A stretch of 13,320 nucleotides of DNA. It comes from JABFXC01 sp045804265. GTDB lineage: Bacteria > Gemmatimonadota > Gemmatimonadetes > Gemmatimonadales > Gemmatimonadaceae. A model generated the notes under the pieces. That model was not told the origin of the DNA. It saw only the letters and a program-made list of their open reading frames with translations, and did no database searches. Location: the NCBI GenBank assembly GCA_045804265.1, contig JBJMNK010000114.1, positions 1-13,320 of the forward strand, written 5' to 3'. This document shows positions 1 to 7,293 of this stretch, one piece after another. Made by a program: the position numbers and the translations under genes. Position 1 is the first letter of the stretch. Every line of letters starts with the position of its first letter.

Positions 1-16
1 GCAAGTACCTGCTTGC
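1..16. promoter_or_regulatory. Possible TetR-type operator upstream of the efflux operon
   Basis: The first 16 bases read GCAAGTACCTGCTTGC, in which GCAAG and CTTGC form an imperfect dyad around TACCTG, followed by another CTT. It lies 34 bases before the ATG of a TetR-family gene. TetR proteins usually bind such dyads in their own promoter. The window starts here, so the full site and promoter cannot be seen. This is inference from position and partial symmetry only. Confidence 0.3.
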
Positions 17-49
17 TTTCGCCAACCGGGGGCGCTACCATTCGCGCCT

Positions 50-715
50 ATGGAAAGCAGCCGGATGAAAATCCTCTCCGCCGCGCAGCGGGTGTATGCC
101 GAGCACGGGTTCCGTGGCGCGACGACGCGCCGCATCGCCGAGGTGGCTGGGGTCAACGAAGTCACCCTCTTCCGCATCTTCGGCGGCAAGGACGCCCTGC
201 TCGAGGAGGCCGTCAGGCCTAACGCGACGCGGCGCGAGGTCGCGGTCCTCACCGACCAGCCGGTCGATCCCGAGGCCGAGCTCACCGCCTGGGTCACCGC
301 CCAGCTCGGGTTCCTCCGCGAGCGGCGCTCGCTCATCCGGAAGGCGATGAGCGAGATCGAGGAGCGACCGCAGTTCCTCGCCTGCATCCGCGAGGGTCCG
401 GAGTGCGCCCATCAGGCGCTCTCCGACTACCTGGCCGCGCTCGTCGATCGCGGCTGGGTCGAGCACACGTCGGAGATCGGCGCCGCGATCGCGATGCTGA
501 TGGGCGCCGTCTTCGGCGACGCGATGGGGCGCGAGATGATCCCCGAGAATTACCCGTCGCCGATCGAGGCGGCGCCGCGCGCGTACGCGCGGCTCTTTCT
601 CCGCGCGATCGGCGTTCGCCAGCCTGTCGCACCGCGACACGCCACCAACAGCCGCAAGACCGCGGTTGCTGACGGCAACCGCACCACGCACAGATCCGGT
701 ACTTCCCCCCGATGA
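50..715 (+). CDS. TetR/AcrR-family transcriptional regulator
   Basis: 221-residue protein with an N-terminal TetR DNA-binding domain at about residues 6-55. The helix-turn-helix covers roughly 24-46, including TTRRIAEVAGVNEVTLFRIF, followed by the typical GGKDALLEEA. The remainder is a helical ligand-binding and dimerisation domain of the usual size. The last 30 or so residues are polar, look disordered and extend beyond the family core. ATG at 50 is chosen; ATG at 65 (MKILSAAQ) also fits, and neither has a clear ribosome binding site. The stop overlaps the tolC-like start (ATGA at 712-715), so the genes are co-transcribed and probably translationally coupled. By family and position it is probably the drug- or metabolite-responsive repressor of this efflux operon. 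The ligand cannot be told from sequence. Confidence 0.93.
   Translation: MESSRMKILSAAQRVYAEHGFRGATTRRIAEVAGVNEVTLFRIFGGKDALLEEAVRPNATRREVAVLTDQPVDPEAELTAWVTAQLGFLRERRSLIRKAMSEIEERPQFLACIREGPECAHQALSDYLAALVDRGWVEHTSEIGAAIAMLMGAVFGDAMGREMIPENYPSPIEAAPRAYARLFLRAIGVRQPVAPRHATNSRKTAVADGNRTTHRSGTSPR
662..682. repeat. Perfect 8-bp inverted repeat just before the tolC-like gene
   Basis: GCGGTTGC (662-669) and GCAACCGC (675-682) are exact reverse complements around a 5-base loop, TGACG. The repeat lies in the 3' end of the tetR-like gene, about 30 bases before the overlapping start of the outer-membrane-factor gene. It could be an RNA hairpin tuning expression between regulator and pump, or a DNA operator. 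There is no T-run, so it is not a canonical terminator. The symmetry is seen directly; the role is inference. Confidence 0.45.
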
Positions 716-2352
716 CACAACTCTCGAGGCACCGCGCGCAGGCGCTCGCTGCCGCGGTGCTGATCGGCGCCGCTGCCTGCGGCGCCACCGCCGCTGCCGC
801 CCAGACGCCCGCTGGCACCCCGCCGCGGCGCATCGAAGTCAGCGGCGCAATCCGCACCGACTCCACCGCGCCTAACGGCGGCGCGCGTCCGCTCACCCTC
901 GAGGAAGCGCTGCGCATCGCCGAGGACCGGAGCGAAGGCGTGCGCATCGCCCGCGCCGGCGTCCTCCGCGCCCGCGGCCAGCAGTACCAGGCCCGCAGCC
1001 AGTACCTTCCGCAGTTCACGGGCGGCGTCACCTTCGTGAAGACGCTGCAGTCGCAGTTCGACGCACTCTCCAAGCTCGGCAGCGGCGGCGCGCCCGATAC
1101 CAGCTCGCAGTCGCTCGCCAACAGCCCGATTGCCAGGATCTTCGCCGCCCGTCAGACGCTGACGTTGGGCATCAACGGCCAGTGGAACGTCTTCACCGCC
1201 GGCCGCAGCCTCGCCGCGAACCGCATCGCCGGCGCCGCGCGACGCTCGGCCGAGATCGGGCTCGCCAGCGCGCTGGCGTCGCTGCAGCTCCAGGTCACCG
1301 AGGCGTACTACGACGCCGCCCTGGCCGAGCAGCTCTCGACCATCGCCGACTCGTCGCTGGCCCAGAGCGAGCGGACGCTGTCGCAGGTGACGCTGGCGAA
1401 GAACGTCGGCAACACGTCGGAGTTCGAGCTGCTGCGGGCGCAGGTCACCCGCGACAACCAGCGGCCGACGGTGATCCAGCGCCGGACGCAGCGCGACATC
1501 GCGCTCCTCCGCCTCAAGCAGCTGCTCGACATCCCGGCCAGCGACGACATCACCCTCGCCAGCGCGCTCAGCGACACGAGCAGCCTCGTCACCTTCGCCG
1601 CCGACGTCGCGGCGCCTAACGGCAGCGGGACCGACACCACGGCCGCGAACCGCGCGCAGGTGCGCCAGGTCGCCGAGGCGGTGAAGGTGCAGCGGGACCA
1701 GTTCCGCATCGCGCGGGCGCAACGGCTCCCGGCGCTGCAGCTGAGCACCGCGTACGGCCGCATCGGATATCCCACGTCGGGGCTGCCGCAGTGGAACGCG
1801 TTCTTTCCCAACTGGACGGTGACCGCGGCGCTGTCGATCCCCCTCTTCACCGGCGGGCGGATCACCGGTGACGAGATGGTCGCCCGCGCCAACCTCACCG
1901 AGGCGCGTGAGAACCTGCAGCAGACGAAGGAGCTGGCCGCGCTCGATGCGCGTGCCGCGCTCGCCGACCTCGAGCAGGCGATCGCAGCCTGGCGCGCCAG
2001 CTCCGGTACCTCGGAACAGGCGGCGAAGGCGTATCGTATCGCCGAGGTGCGCTACACCGAGGGGATCTCGACCCAGCTCGAGCTGTCCGAGTCGCGACTC
2101 CTCCTCGAGCAGGCAGCGGCGAACCGCGCCAGCGCGGCGCGGAACCTCAAGGTGGCGCAGGTGCGGATGGCGCTGATCCGCGACTTGCCGTTAGGCACGG
2201 TGCAGCAGGGCGCGGCCGGCGCGAGCGGCGCGGGCGCAGGCGGTGCCGGAGCGTCAGGCAGCGGTGCGCAGCAGGGCGGGACCACGCAGCAACCATCGGC
2301 CGGCCAGAGCGCGAGCGGCGCGAACACTACGAACTCGTTCGGGGGACAGTAG
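712..2352 (+). CDS. TolC-like outer-membrane efflux protein (OMF/OEP family)
   Basis: 546-residue outer-membrane channel of a tripartite efflux pump. A signal peptide covers residues 1-30, with probable cleavage near ATAAAA-Q. A Cys at 23 lies in AAAC, but the position three before it is not the usual Leu/Val, so lipidation is doubtful. Two OEP repeats follow, each with long helices. The first starts at LTLEEALRIAEDRSEG; the second carries the family strand SIPLFTGGRI and the late helix signature RYTEGISTQLELSESR. It is longer than typical TolC proteins because of a tail of about 50 Gly/Ala/Ser/Gln-rich residues from about 497. Start by ATGA overlap with tetR; four bases separate its stop from the adaptor gene. 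It should form the exit duct for the adaptor and RND pump encoded next. Confidence 0.93.
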   Translation: MTQLSRHRAQALAAAVLIGAAACGATAAAAQTPAGTPPRRIEVSGAIRTDSTAPNGGARPLTLEEALRIAEDRSEGVRIARAGVLRARGQQYQARSQYLPQFTGGVTFVKTLQSQFDALSKLGSGGAPDTSSQSLANSPIARIFAARQTLTLGINGQWNVFTAGRSLAANRIAGAARRSAEIGLASALASLQLQVTEAYYDAALAEQLSTIADSSLAQSERTLSQVTLAKNVGNTSEFELLRAQVTRDNQRPTVIQRRTQRDIALLRLKQLLDIPASDDITLASALSDTSSLVTFAADVAAPNGSGTDTTAANRAQVRQVAEAVKVQRDQFRIARAQRLPALQLSTAYGRIGYPTSGLPQWNAFFPNWTVTAALSIPLFTGGRITGDEMVARANLTEARENLQQTKELAALDARAALADLEQAIAAWRASSGTSEQAAKAYRIAEVRYTEGISTQLELSESRLLLEQAAANRASAARNLKVAQVRMALIRDLPLGTVQQGAAGASGAGAGGAGASGSGAQQGGTTQQPSAGQSASGANTTNSFGGQ

Positions 2353-2356
2353 GACC

Positions 2357-3493
2357 ATGGCATACCATATCACGCCGCGTCGCGCGGCCCTGGCGTCGCT
2401 GCTCCTCGCCGGTGCCGTCGCAACGTTAGGCGCCTGCAAGAAGAAGGACTCGGCCGAGGCCGCCGAGACGGCGAAGGCCGTCGTGATCTCGCCGCAGGAG
2501 GTCTACGTCGTCAGCCAGAAGCGCATCGAGACCGGGCCGGCGATGTCCGGCTCGCTCGATCCCGACCAGGAGGCGACCGTTCGCGCCGAAGTCGGAGGGG
2601 CGGTGCTGCAGACGTACGTCGACCAGGGGACGCGCGTCGGCGTCGGCACCGTGCTCGCCCGCCTCGACGACACCGCCATCCGCGACGTCTACCTCTCGGC
2701 GCGCTCCGGAGTGACCGCGGCGCAGACCGCGGCTGATGCGGCGAAGCGCAACCTCGAGCGCGCCGAGAAGCTCGTCGCGGCGGGCGCGATCGCCGATCGC
2801 GACGTCGAGACCGCGCGCACGCAGGCGCAGGCCGCGCAGTCGCAGCTCGCTGACGCGAAGGCACGATTCACGTCGGCCGAGAAGCAGCTGGAGAAGACGA
2901 CGATCAAGTCGCCGATCGCCGGCGTCGTCAGCGTGCGATCGGTGAACGCGGGTGACCTCGCCACCCCCGGCGCGGCGCTGTTCACGATCGTCGATCCGTC
3001 GAGCATGCGCCTCGAGGGCAGTGTGCCGAGTGACCAGATCTCCGCGGTACGGTTAGGCATGCCGGTCACCTTCAGCGTCCAGGGCTATCCCGATCGCAGC
3101 TTCACCGGCCACATCACGCGCATCAACCCGGTCGCCGATCCGACCACGCGACAGGTGCGCATCCTCGCTTCGATCCCGAACGCGGGCAACACGCTCGTCG
3201 GCGGTCTCTTCGCGCAGGGACGCGTGACGAGCGAGGCGCGCGACGGCCTCGTCATCCCGTCGAATGCGGTGAACCAGAAGGACTTCGTCCCGACGGTGAC
3301 GCGCATCCGGAACGGAAGGGCCGAGAAGGCGGCCGTGTCGCTCGGGCTCGAGGACAGCGGCACCGAGACGGTCGAGATCACGAAGGGGCTCGCGCCAGGC
3401 GACACGGTGCTCGTCGGCGGAGCGCAGGGACTTTCGCCGAAGACTCTCGTGCGCGTACGTGCGGTGAACGACCGCCCCGCGCAGTCGGAGTGA
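2357..3493 (+). CDS. RND efflux periplasmic adaptor (membrane-fusion lipoprotein, AcrA/HlyD-like)
   Basis: 378-residue periplasmic adaptor linking the RND pump to the TolC-like channel. The ATG at 2357 gives a lipoprotein signal with lipobox LGAC (Cys27) followed by KKK, as in AcrA-type adaptors, and AGGA lies just before it. An upstream in-frame ATG at 2243 lies inside the tolC-like gene and would bury the signal peptide, so it is rejected. Visible order: first lipoyl half at about 75-105 (VRAEVGGAVLQTYVDQGTRV), Ala/Gln-rich coiled-coil hairpin at about 110-178, second lipoyl half (KSPIAGVVSVRSVNAGDLA), beta-barrel from about 217 (MRLEGSVPSDQISAVRLGMP), then the membrane-proximal domain. Twelve bases separate it from the pump gene. 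Confidence 0.94.
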   Translation: MAYHITPRRAALASLLLAGAVATLGACKKKDSAEAAETAKAVVISPQEVYVVSQKRIETGPAMSGSLDPDQEATVRAEVGGAVLQTYVDQGTRVGVGTVLARLDDTAIRDVYLSARSGVTAAQTAADAAKRNLERAEKLVAAGAIADRDVETARTQAQAAQSQLADAKARFTSAEKQLEKTTIKSPIAGVVSVRSVNAGDLATPGAALFTIVDPSSMRLEGSVPSDQISAVRLGMPVTFSVQGYPDRSFTGHITRINPVADPTTRQVRILASIPNAGNTLVGGLFAQGRVTSEARDGLVIPSNAVNQKDFVPTVTRIRNGRAEKAAVSLGLEDSGTETVEITKGLAPGDTVLVGGAQGLSPKTLVRVRAVNDRPAQSE

Positions 3494-3505
3494 GGTAGAC
3501 ACGAC

Positions 3506-6500
3506 ATGTTCATCTCGGATTTTGCGATCAAGCGGCCACTCGTCACCGTCGTCGCGATGGTGGCGCTGGTGGTCTTCGGACTCGTCGCGCTCTTCAAGCT
3601 GAAGACCGACGAGTTCCCCGAGGTCGTCCCGCCGTACGCGTCGGTCGGCCTCATCTACCCCGGCGCCTCTCCCGACGGTGTCGAGAAGGAAGTGTTGAAT
3701 CCCGTCGAGGAGCAGATCACCGCGATCAGCGGCGTGAAGACGGTGATGGGCAAGGCGTACGACGGTTACGGCTCGATCATCATCGAGTTCAACTTCGGCA
3801 CGAACATGAGCGACGCGACGCAGGAGATCCGCGACAAGATCTCCGGCATCCGCGCCGACCTGCCGGCGGAGATGAAGGAGCCGGTGATCACGAAGCTCAA
3901 CGACACCGACCGGCCGATCGTCTCGCTCGCACTGACCTCGACCAACCTGAGCCAGGCCGACCTCACCCGGCTCGCCGATCCGCGGATCACCCGCGAGCTG
4001 CGATCGTTAGGCGGCGTCGCCGAAGTGCAGGTGTTCGGCAAGGTCGAGCGCGAGCTCACCGTCGAGCTGCAACCCGACCGCCTGCAGGCGGCCGGCGTCA
4101 GCGTCGGGCAGGTGGTGCAGGCGCTCCAGGCGCAGAACCTCGCCGCGCCAGTCGGGCGCGTCACCGGCGCGCTCGACGAGCGCTCGATCCGCCTCAAGGG
4201 CCGGCTCGAGGGACCACAGGACTTCATGCAGATGGTCGTCGCCGAGCGCGGGGGCCAGCTCATCCGGCTCGGCCAGGTGGCGCAGGTGCGCGACGGCACC
4301 GAGGAGCCGCGATCGCTCGCACTCTACAACGATGGCGAAGCGGTCGGCATCGACATCAAGAAGTCCGCCGGCTACAGCACGACCGACGTCAGCGACCGCG
4401 TGCGCGCGAAGGTGAAGGAGCTGAAGCGGAATCTCCCCGAAGGGACGACGATCGTCGTCGTGAAGGACGCGGGAGTTCGCGTCACCGCGGCGGTGACCAA
4501 CGTCAAGGAAGCGCTGCTCGAGGGCGCGCTGCTGACGGTGCTCGTGGTGTTCCTGTTCCTGAACTCGTGGCGCTCGACGGTGATCACCGGTCTCGCGCTG
4601 CCGGTGTCGGTGCTTGCGAGCTTCATCATGGTCTGGGTGCTCGGCTTCAAGCTCGAGACCATGTCGCTGTTGGGCCTGTCGCTGGCGATCGGGATATTGA
4701 TCGACGACGCGATCGTGGTACGCGAGAACATCGTGCGACATGTCGAGATGGGAAAGGATCACATGCGCGCCGCGCACGAGGGGACCGACGAGATCGGGCT
4801 CGCCGTTGCGGCGACGACCTTCTCGATCCTTGCGGTGTTCGTCCCGATCGGCTTCATGCCTGGGATCGGCGGGCAGTGGTTCAAGCCGTTCGCGCTGACG
4901 ATCGCCAGCTCGGTGCTCGTCTCGCTGTTCGTCTCGTTCTCGCTCGATCCGATGCTGTCGGCGTACTGGCCCGACCCGCACCGGCCGGAAGACCAGAAGT
5001 GGTGGATCACGAAGAAGCTCGACCAGTTCAACCACTGGTTCAACCGTCAGGCGGAGCGGTACAAGCACGTCATCGCGTGGGCACTCGATCACCGGGCGGC
5101 GATGATGGTGCTCGCGCTCGGGAGCTTTCTCGCGTCGTTCACCATCCCGTCGAAGGGGCTCACGGGACTGGCGGTGGCGCTCGTGGGCCTTGCGATCGTC
5201 GTCTGGGCGATGACGCACCGCGGTCTCGCGACCATCGCGCGTATCGCGTTCGCCGCGCTCGGTCTTCTCGTCTTCGTCGCTGGACCGAAGCAGGTGCCGG
5301 CCTGGCGCAGCGTCGGCCCCGGCTTCTTCCCGGAGGATGACCGCGGCGAGTTCATCGTCTCGATCGAGACGCCGCCCGGGTCGAACCTCGCCTACACGCG
5401 CGAGAAGGCGAGCGAGATCTATCACGTGCTGAAGCGGCACCCCGAGGTGACGTACACGTACGCGACGTTAGGCGACCAGGCGTCGGGGTCGGTGGACGTC
5501 GGCAACATGTACGTTCGGACGGTGCCGAAGGGCGAGCGCAGCAAGGGCGTCGAGGAGATCGTTGCCGGGCTGCGGCAGGAGCTGAAGGAAGTCGGCGGCG
5601 CGACGCTCTCGGTGTTCACGAGCGACTTCGGCGGCGGGCGGAAGCAGCTGCAGTTCCAGGTGCGCGGCAGCAACGACATCGCGACGCTGACGCGCGCCGC
5701 GGACACGGTGATGGCGATCGTGAAGTCGGTGCCCGGCGCGGTCGACGTCGGTCTCTCGACGAAGGGGCAGAAGCCCGAGCTCACGGTCGAGCTCAACCGC
5801 GGCGTCGCCGGAACGTTAGGCATCACCGCCGGGCAGGTGGCGCAGTCGCTGCGCCCGGCGTTCGCCGGGCTGGAGGCGGGATACTGGGAGGATCCGGCCG
5901 GCGAGACGCGGAAGGTGCAGGTGCGGCTCTCCCCCGAGTCGCGCCGGAACACGGGCGACCTCGAACAGCTGCCGCTGGTCATGCAGGGGCCGGCCGGACC
6001 ACCGACGACGATCCCGCTCGGGCAGGTCGCGGCGATCGAGAACGGCGAAGGCCCGGCGATCATCGACCATCTCGACCGCGATCTCGTCGTCACCGTCGAA
6101 GCGAATACCGCCGGACGTGCCAGCGGCGACGTCACGAGCGAGGCGATGGCCCGGATCAACAGGCTCGTGCTCCCCAACGGCGTGCACGTCACGCTCGGCG
6201 GCGAGTCGAAGGACCAGAACGAGCTGTTCGGCCAGATATTCGTCGCGCTCGGGACGGCGATCCTGCTCATGTACCTGATCCTCGTCCTGCAGTTCGGGTC
6301 GTTCGTCGATCCGCTGGCGATCCTCGTCTCGCTACCGCTCTCGCTGATCGGCGTGATGATCTCGCTCTCGATCGCCGGGATGACGATCAACATCATGAGC
6401 ATGATCGCGATCATCCTCCTCGCCGGGATCGTGGCGAAGAACGCGATCCTGCTCATCGACTTCGCCAAGTGGGCGCGCGAGAAGGCGGGGATGCCGCTGC

Positions 6501-6817
6501 GCGAGGCGCTGATCGAAGCCGGCGCGATTCGCCTCCGCCCGATCCTGATGACGACGTTCGCCCTGATCGCCGGGATGATCCCCGTCGCGCTCGGCCGCGG
6601 CGAGGGCGCGCAGTTCCGCGCGCCGTTAGGCGTGGCCGTCATCGGCGGCGTTCTGACGTCGACGATGCTGACGCTGATCGTGATCCCGACCGTCTACGAG
6701 ATCATGGACGGGATGCGCGAGAAGGTGGCGCACCTGTTCGGGCGCACCCCGGCGCAGAAGACGGCCGAGCACCGGATACCACTCGGCGGGGAGGGAGTCG
6801 GCGAGGCAGGGGACTGA
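3506..6817 (+). CDS. RND-family efflux pump, HAE type (AcrB-like)
   Basis: 1103-residue inner-membrane proton antiporter, the engine of this tripartite system. It starts MFISDFAIKRPLVTVVAMVA, the classic first helix; TGAGG at 3491-3495 is a plausible ribosome binding site. Proton-relay residues are intact: Asp400 and Asp401 in TM4 (GILIDDAIVVREN; AcrB 407/408) and Lys978 in TM10 (AGIVAKNAILLIDFAKWA; AcrB 940). RLRPILMTTFAL matches TM11. The Asp-Asp pair favours a drug or organic-substrate pump over a heavy-metal (HME) type. Unusually, the central region at 531-593 holds three hydrophobic segments where AcrB-type pumps have one, about 45 extra residues, before GPGFFPEDDRGEF. This suggests 14 rather than 12 helices. 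It is the last gene of the operon. Confidence 0.95.
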   Translation: MFISDFAIKRPLVTVVAMVALVVFGLVALFKLKTDEFPEVVPPYASVGLIYPGASPDGVEKEVLNPVEEQITAISGVKTVMGKAYDGYGSIIIEFNFGTNMSDATQEIRDKISGIRADLPAEMKEPVITKLNDTDRPIVSLALTSTNLSQADLTRLADPRITRELRSLGGVAEVQVFGKVERELTVELQPDRLQAAGVSVGQVVQALQAQNLAAPVGRVTGALDERSIRLKGRLEGPQDFMQMVVAERGGQLIRLGQVAQVRDGTEEPRSLALYNDGEAVGIDIKKSAGYSTTDVSDRVRAKVKELKRNLPEGTTIVVVKDAGVRVTAAVTNVKEALLEGALLTVLVVFLFLNSWRSTVITGLALPVSVLASFIMVWVLGFKLETMSLLGLSLAIGILIDDAIVVRENIVRHVEMGKDHMRAAHEGTDEIGLAVAATTFSILAVFVPIGFMPGIGGQWFKPFALTIASSVLVSLFVSFSLDPMLSAYWPDPHRPEDQKWWITKKLDQFNHWFNRQAERYKHVIAWALDHRAAMMVLALGSFLASFTIPSKGLTGLAVALVGLAIVVWAMTHRGLATIARIAFAALGLLVFVAGPKQVPAWRSVGPGFFPEDDRGEFIVSIETPPGSNLAYTREKASEIYHVLKRHPEVTYTYATLGDQASGSVDVGNMYVRTVPKGERSKGVEEIVAGLRQELKEVGGATLSVFTSDFGGGRKQLQFQVRGSNDIATLTRAADTVMAIVKSVPGAVDVGLSTKGQKPELTVELNRGVAGTLGITAGQVAQSLRPAFAGLEAGYWEDPAGETRKVQVRLSPESRRNTGDLEQLPLVMQGPAGPPTTIPLGQVAAIENGEGPAIIDHLDRDLVVTVEANTAGRASGDVTSEAMARINRLVLPNGVHVTLGGESKDQNELFGQIFVALGTAILLMYLILVLQFGSFVDPLAILVSLPLSLIGVMISLSIAGMTINIMSMIAIILLAGIVAKNAILLIDFAKWAREKAGMPLREALIEAGAIRLRPILMTTFALIAGMIPVALGRGEGAQFRAPLGVAVIGGVLTSTMLTLIVIPTVYEIMDGMREKVAHLFGRTPAQKTAEHRIPLGGEGVGEAGD

Positions 6818-6917
6818 ACACGGGGGACATCGGCGCTTCGTAATTCTCTGAGTGTCGAGCTGATGTCTCGGGCTCGGCGCGCCGCGTTCGATCTTGCGCG
6901 CGGGGCCGGGAGCAACA

Positions 6918-7140
6918 GATGAACTACAATCACGCGGATTACGCGGATTACGCGGATCGTTCCCGGTGGCGTTCGACGCTCCGCGCCGGTCGCTGGCATC
7001 ACGAGAACTGCTTGGGGGCACGCCTGGTGGGTTGATCTCACCACGCGTGCCCCCAAGTCGTTCAGCCCCGGCGCATGGAGATCCGCCCGACCACGGAGCA
7101 ATCCGAGTTATCCGCGGAATCCGCGTGATTGTAGTCCATC
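6918..7140. repeat. Long inverted-repeat (REP/MITE-like) element
   Basis: Outer arms of 40 bases at 6918-6957 and 7101-7140 are reverse complements at 36 of 40 positions. Both contain ACTACAATCACGCGGATT, and the left arm continues as tandem ACGCGGATT units. Between them a second, internal inverted repeat lies almost at the centre, with weaker symmetry between the two (CTCC..GCGCCGG..GCTG on each side). The whole is therefore one nested palindrome of about 223 bases. It has no transposase. It resembles a non-autonomous palindromic element or a large REP/BIME-type unit. Similar CGCGGATTACGCGGATT strings are, from memory, common in intergenic DNA of environmental bacteria. I did not see clear target-site duplications. 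Confidence 0.7.
7011..7057. repeat. Strong central hairpin of the inverted-repeat element
   Basis: CTTGGGGGCACGC (7011-7023) pairs perfectly with GCGTGCCCCCAAG (7045-7057). After one mismatch, TGGTG (7025-7029) pairs with CACCA (7039-7043), leaving a 9-base loop. That is 18 paired bases in a 19-position stem. There is no T-run on either side, so intrinsic termination is uncertain. It could still block 3' exonucleases or slow transcription after the pump operon. Confidence 0.65.
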
Positions 7141-7293
7141 CGTTACGACCATCCCGCCCGCGTGGCCCGCAAGCGAGCGCGATGCCAATCCCGAGAGAAG
7201 TCCCCCGAATGGCACCAACCTTTCAGTCGCCTGCGGAGTACTATCACGGACATCGGCACATGCAGGTCCCTGTCGCCTTGCCCTAGTCGCCCC

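Larger units (their letters stand above)
6818..7293. other. Intergenic region between the RND operon and the lipoprotein gene
   Basis: A 476-base stretch without a convincing gene. It holds the long inverted-repeat element at 6918-7140 with its central hairpin. The first 100 bases after the pump stop show no hairpin with a T-run. The last 150 bases should carry the promoter of the lipoprotein gene. TACTAT at 7239-7244 is a weak -10-like match, but I see no matching -35. Open frames crossing the region translate the repeat and are not treated as genes. Confidence 0.6.

Noticed and set aside
550..1722. 390-codon minus-strand open frame opposite the first tolC-like gene
   Set aside because: Spans a gene boundary antisense and has Arg/Ala/Gly-rich shadow composition; the plus-strand frame is an unmistakable OMF protein.
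2243..2356. N-terminal extension of the first adaptor to an ATG at 2243
   Set aside because: It would overlap the tolC-like gene by over 100 bases and place the lipoprotein signal inside the protein.
4007..5440. Long open frame (477 codons) on the minus strand opposite the RND pump gene
   Set aside because: Arg/Asp/His-dominated composition typical of the antisense of a GC-rich gene; it lies wholly within a certain pump gene, with no domain or start signal.
5422..6642. Long minus-strand open frame (406 codons) opposite the pump C-terminal half
   Set aside because: Ser/Arg/Pro/Ile-rich antisense shadow of the pump gene; no recognisable domain.
3506..6817. Heavy-metal (HME, CusA/CzcA-type) assignment of the RND pump, suggested by the CnrX-like neighbour
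   Set aside because: TM4 has the Asp-Asp pair and TM10 the Lys arrangement of HAE drug pumps, not the HME signature; substrate remains open.
7239..7244. TACTAT as a -10 box for the lipoprotein gene
   Set aside because: Only a partial match, with no convincing -35 at the right distance.
6694..7286. Small open frames translating the repeat (peptides such as IRVIRVIRVIVV)
   Set aside because: Periodicity comes from the tandem ACGCGGATT units; the same repeat translates on both strands, with no ribosome binding site or domain.
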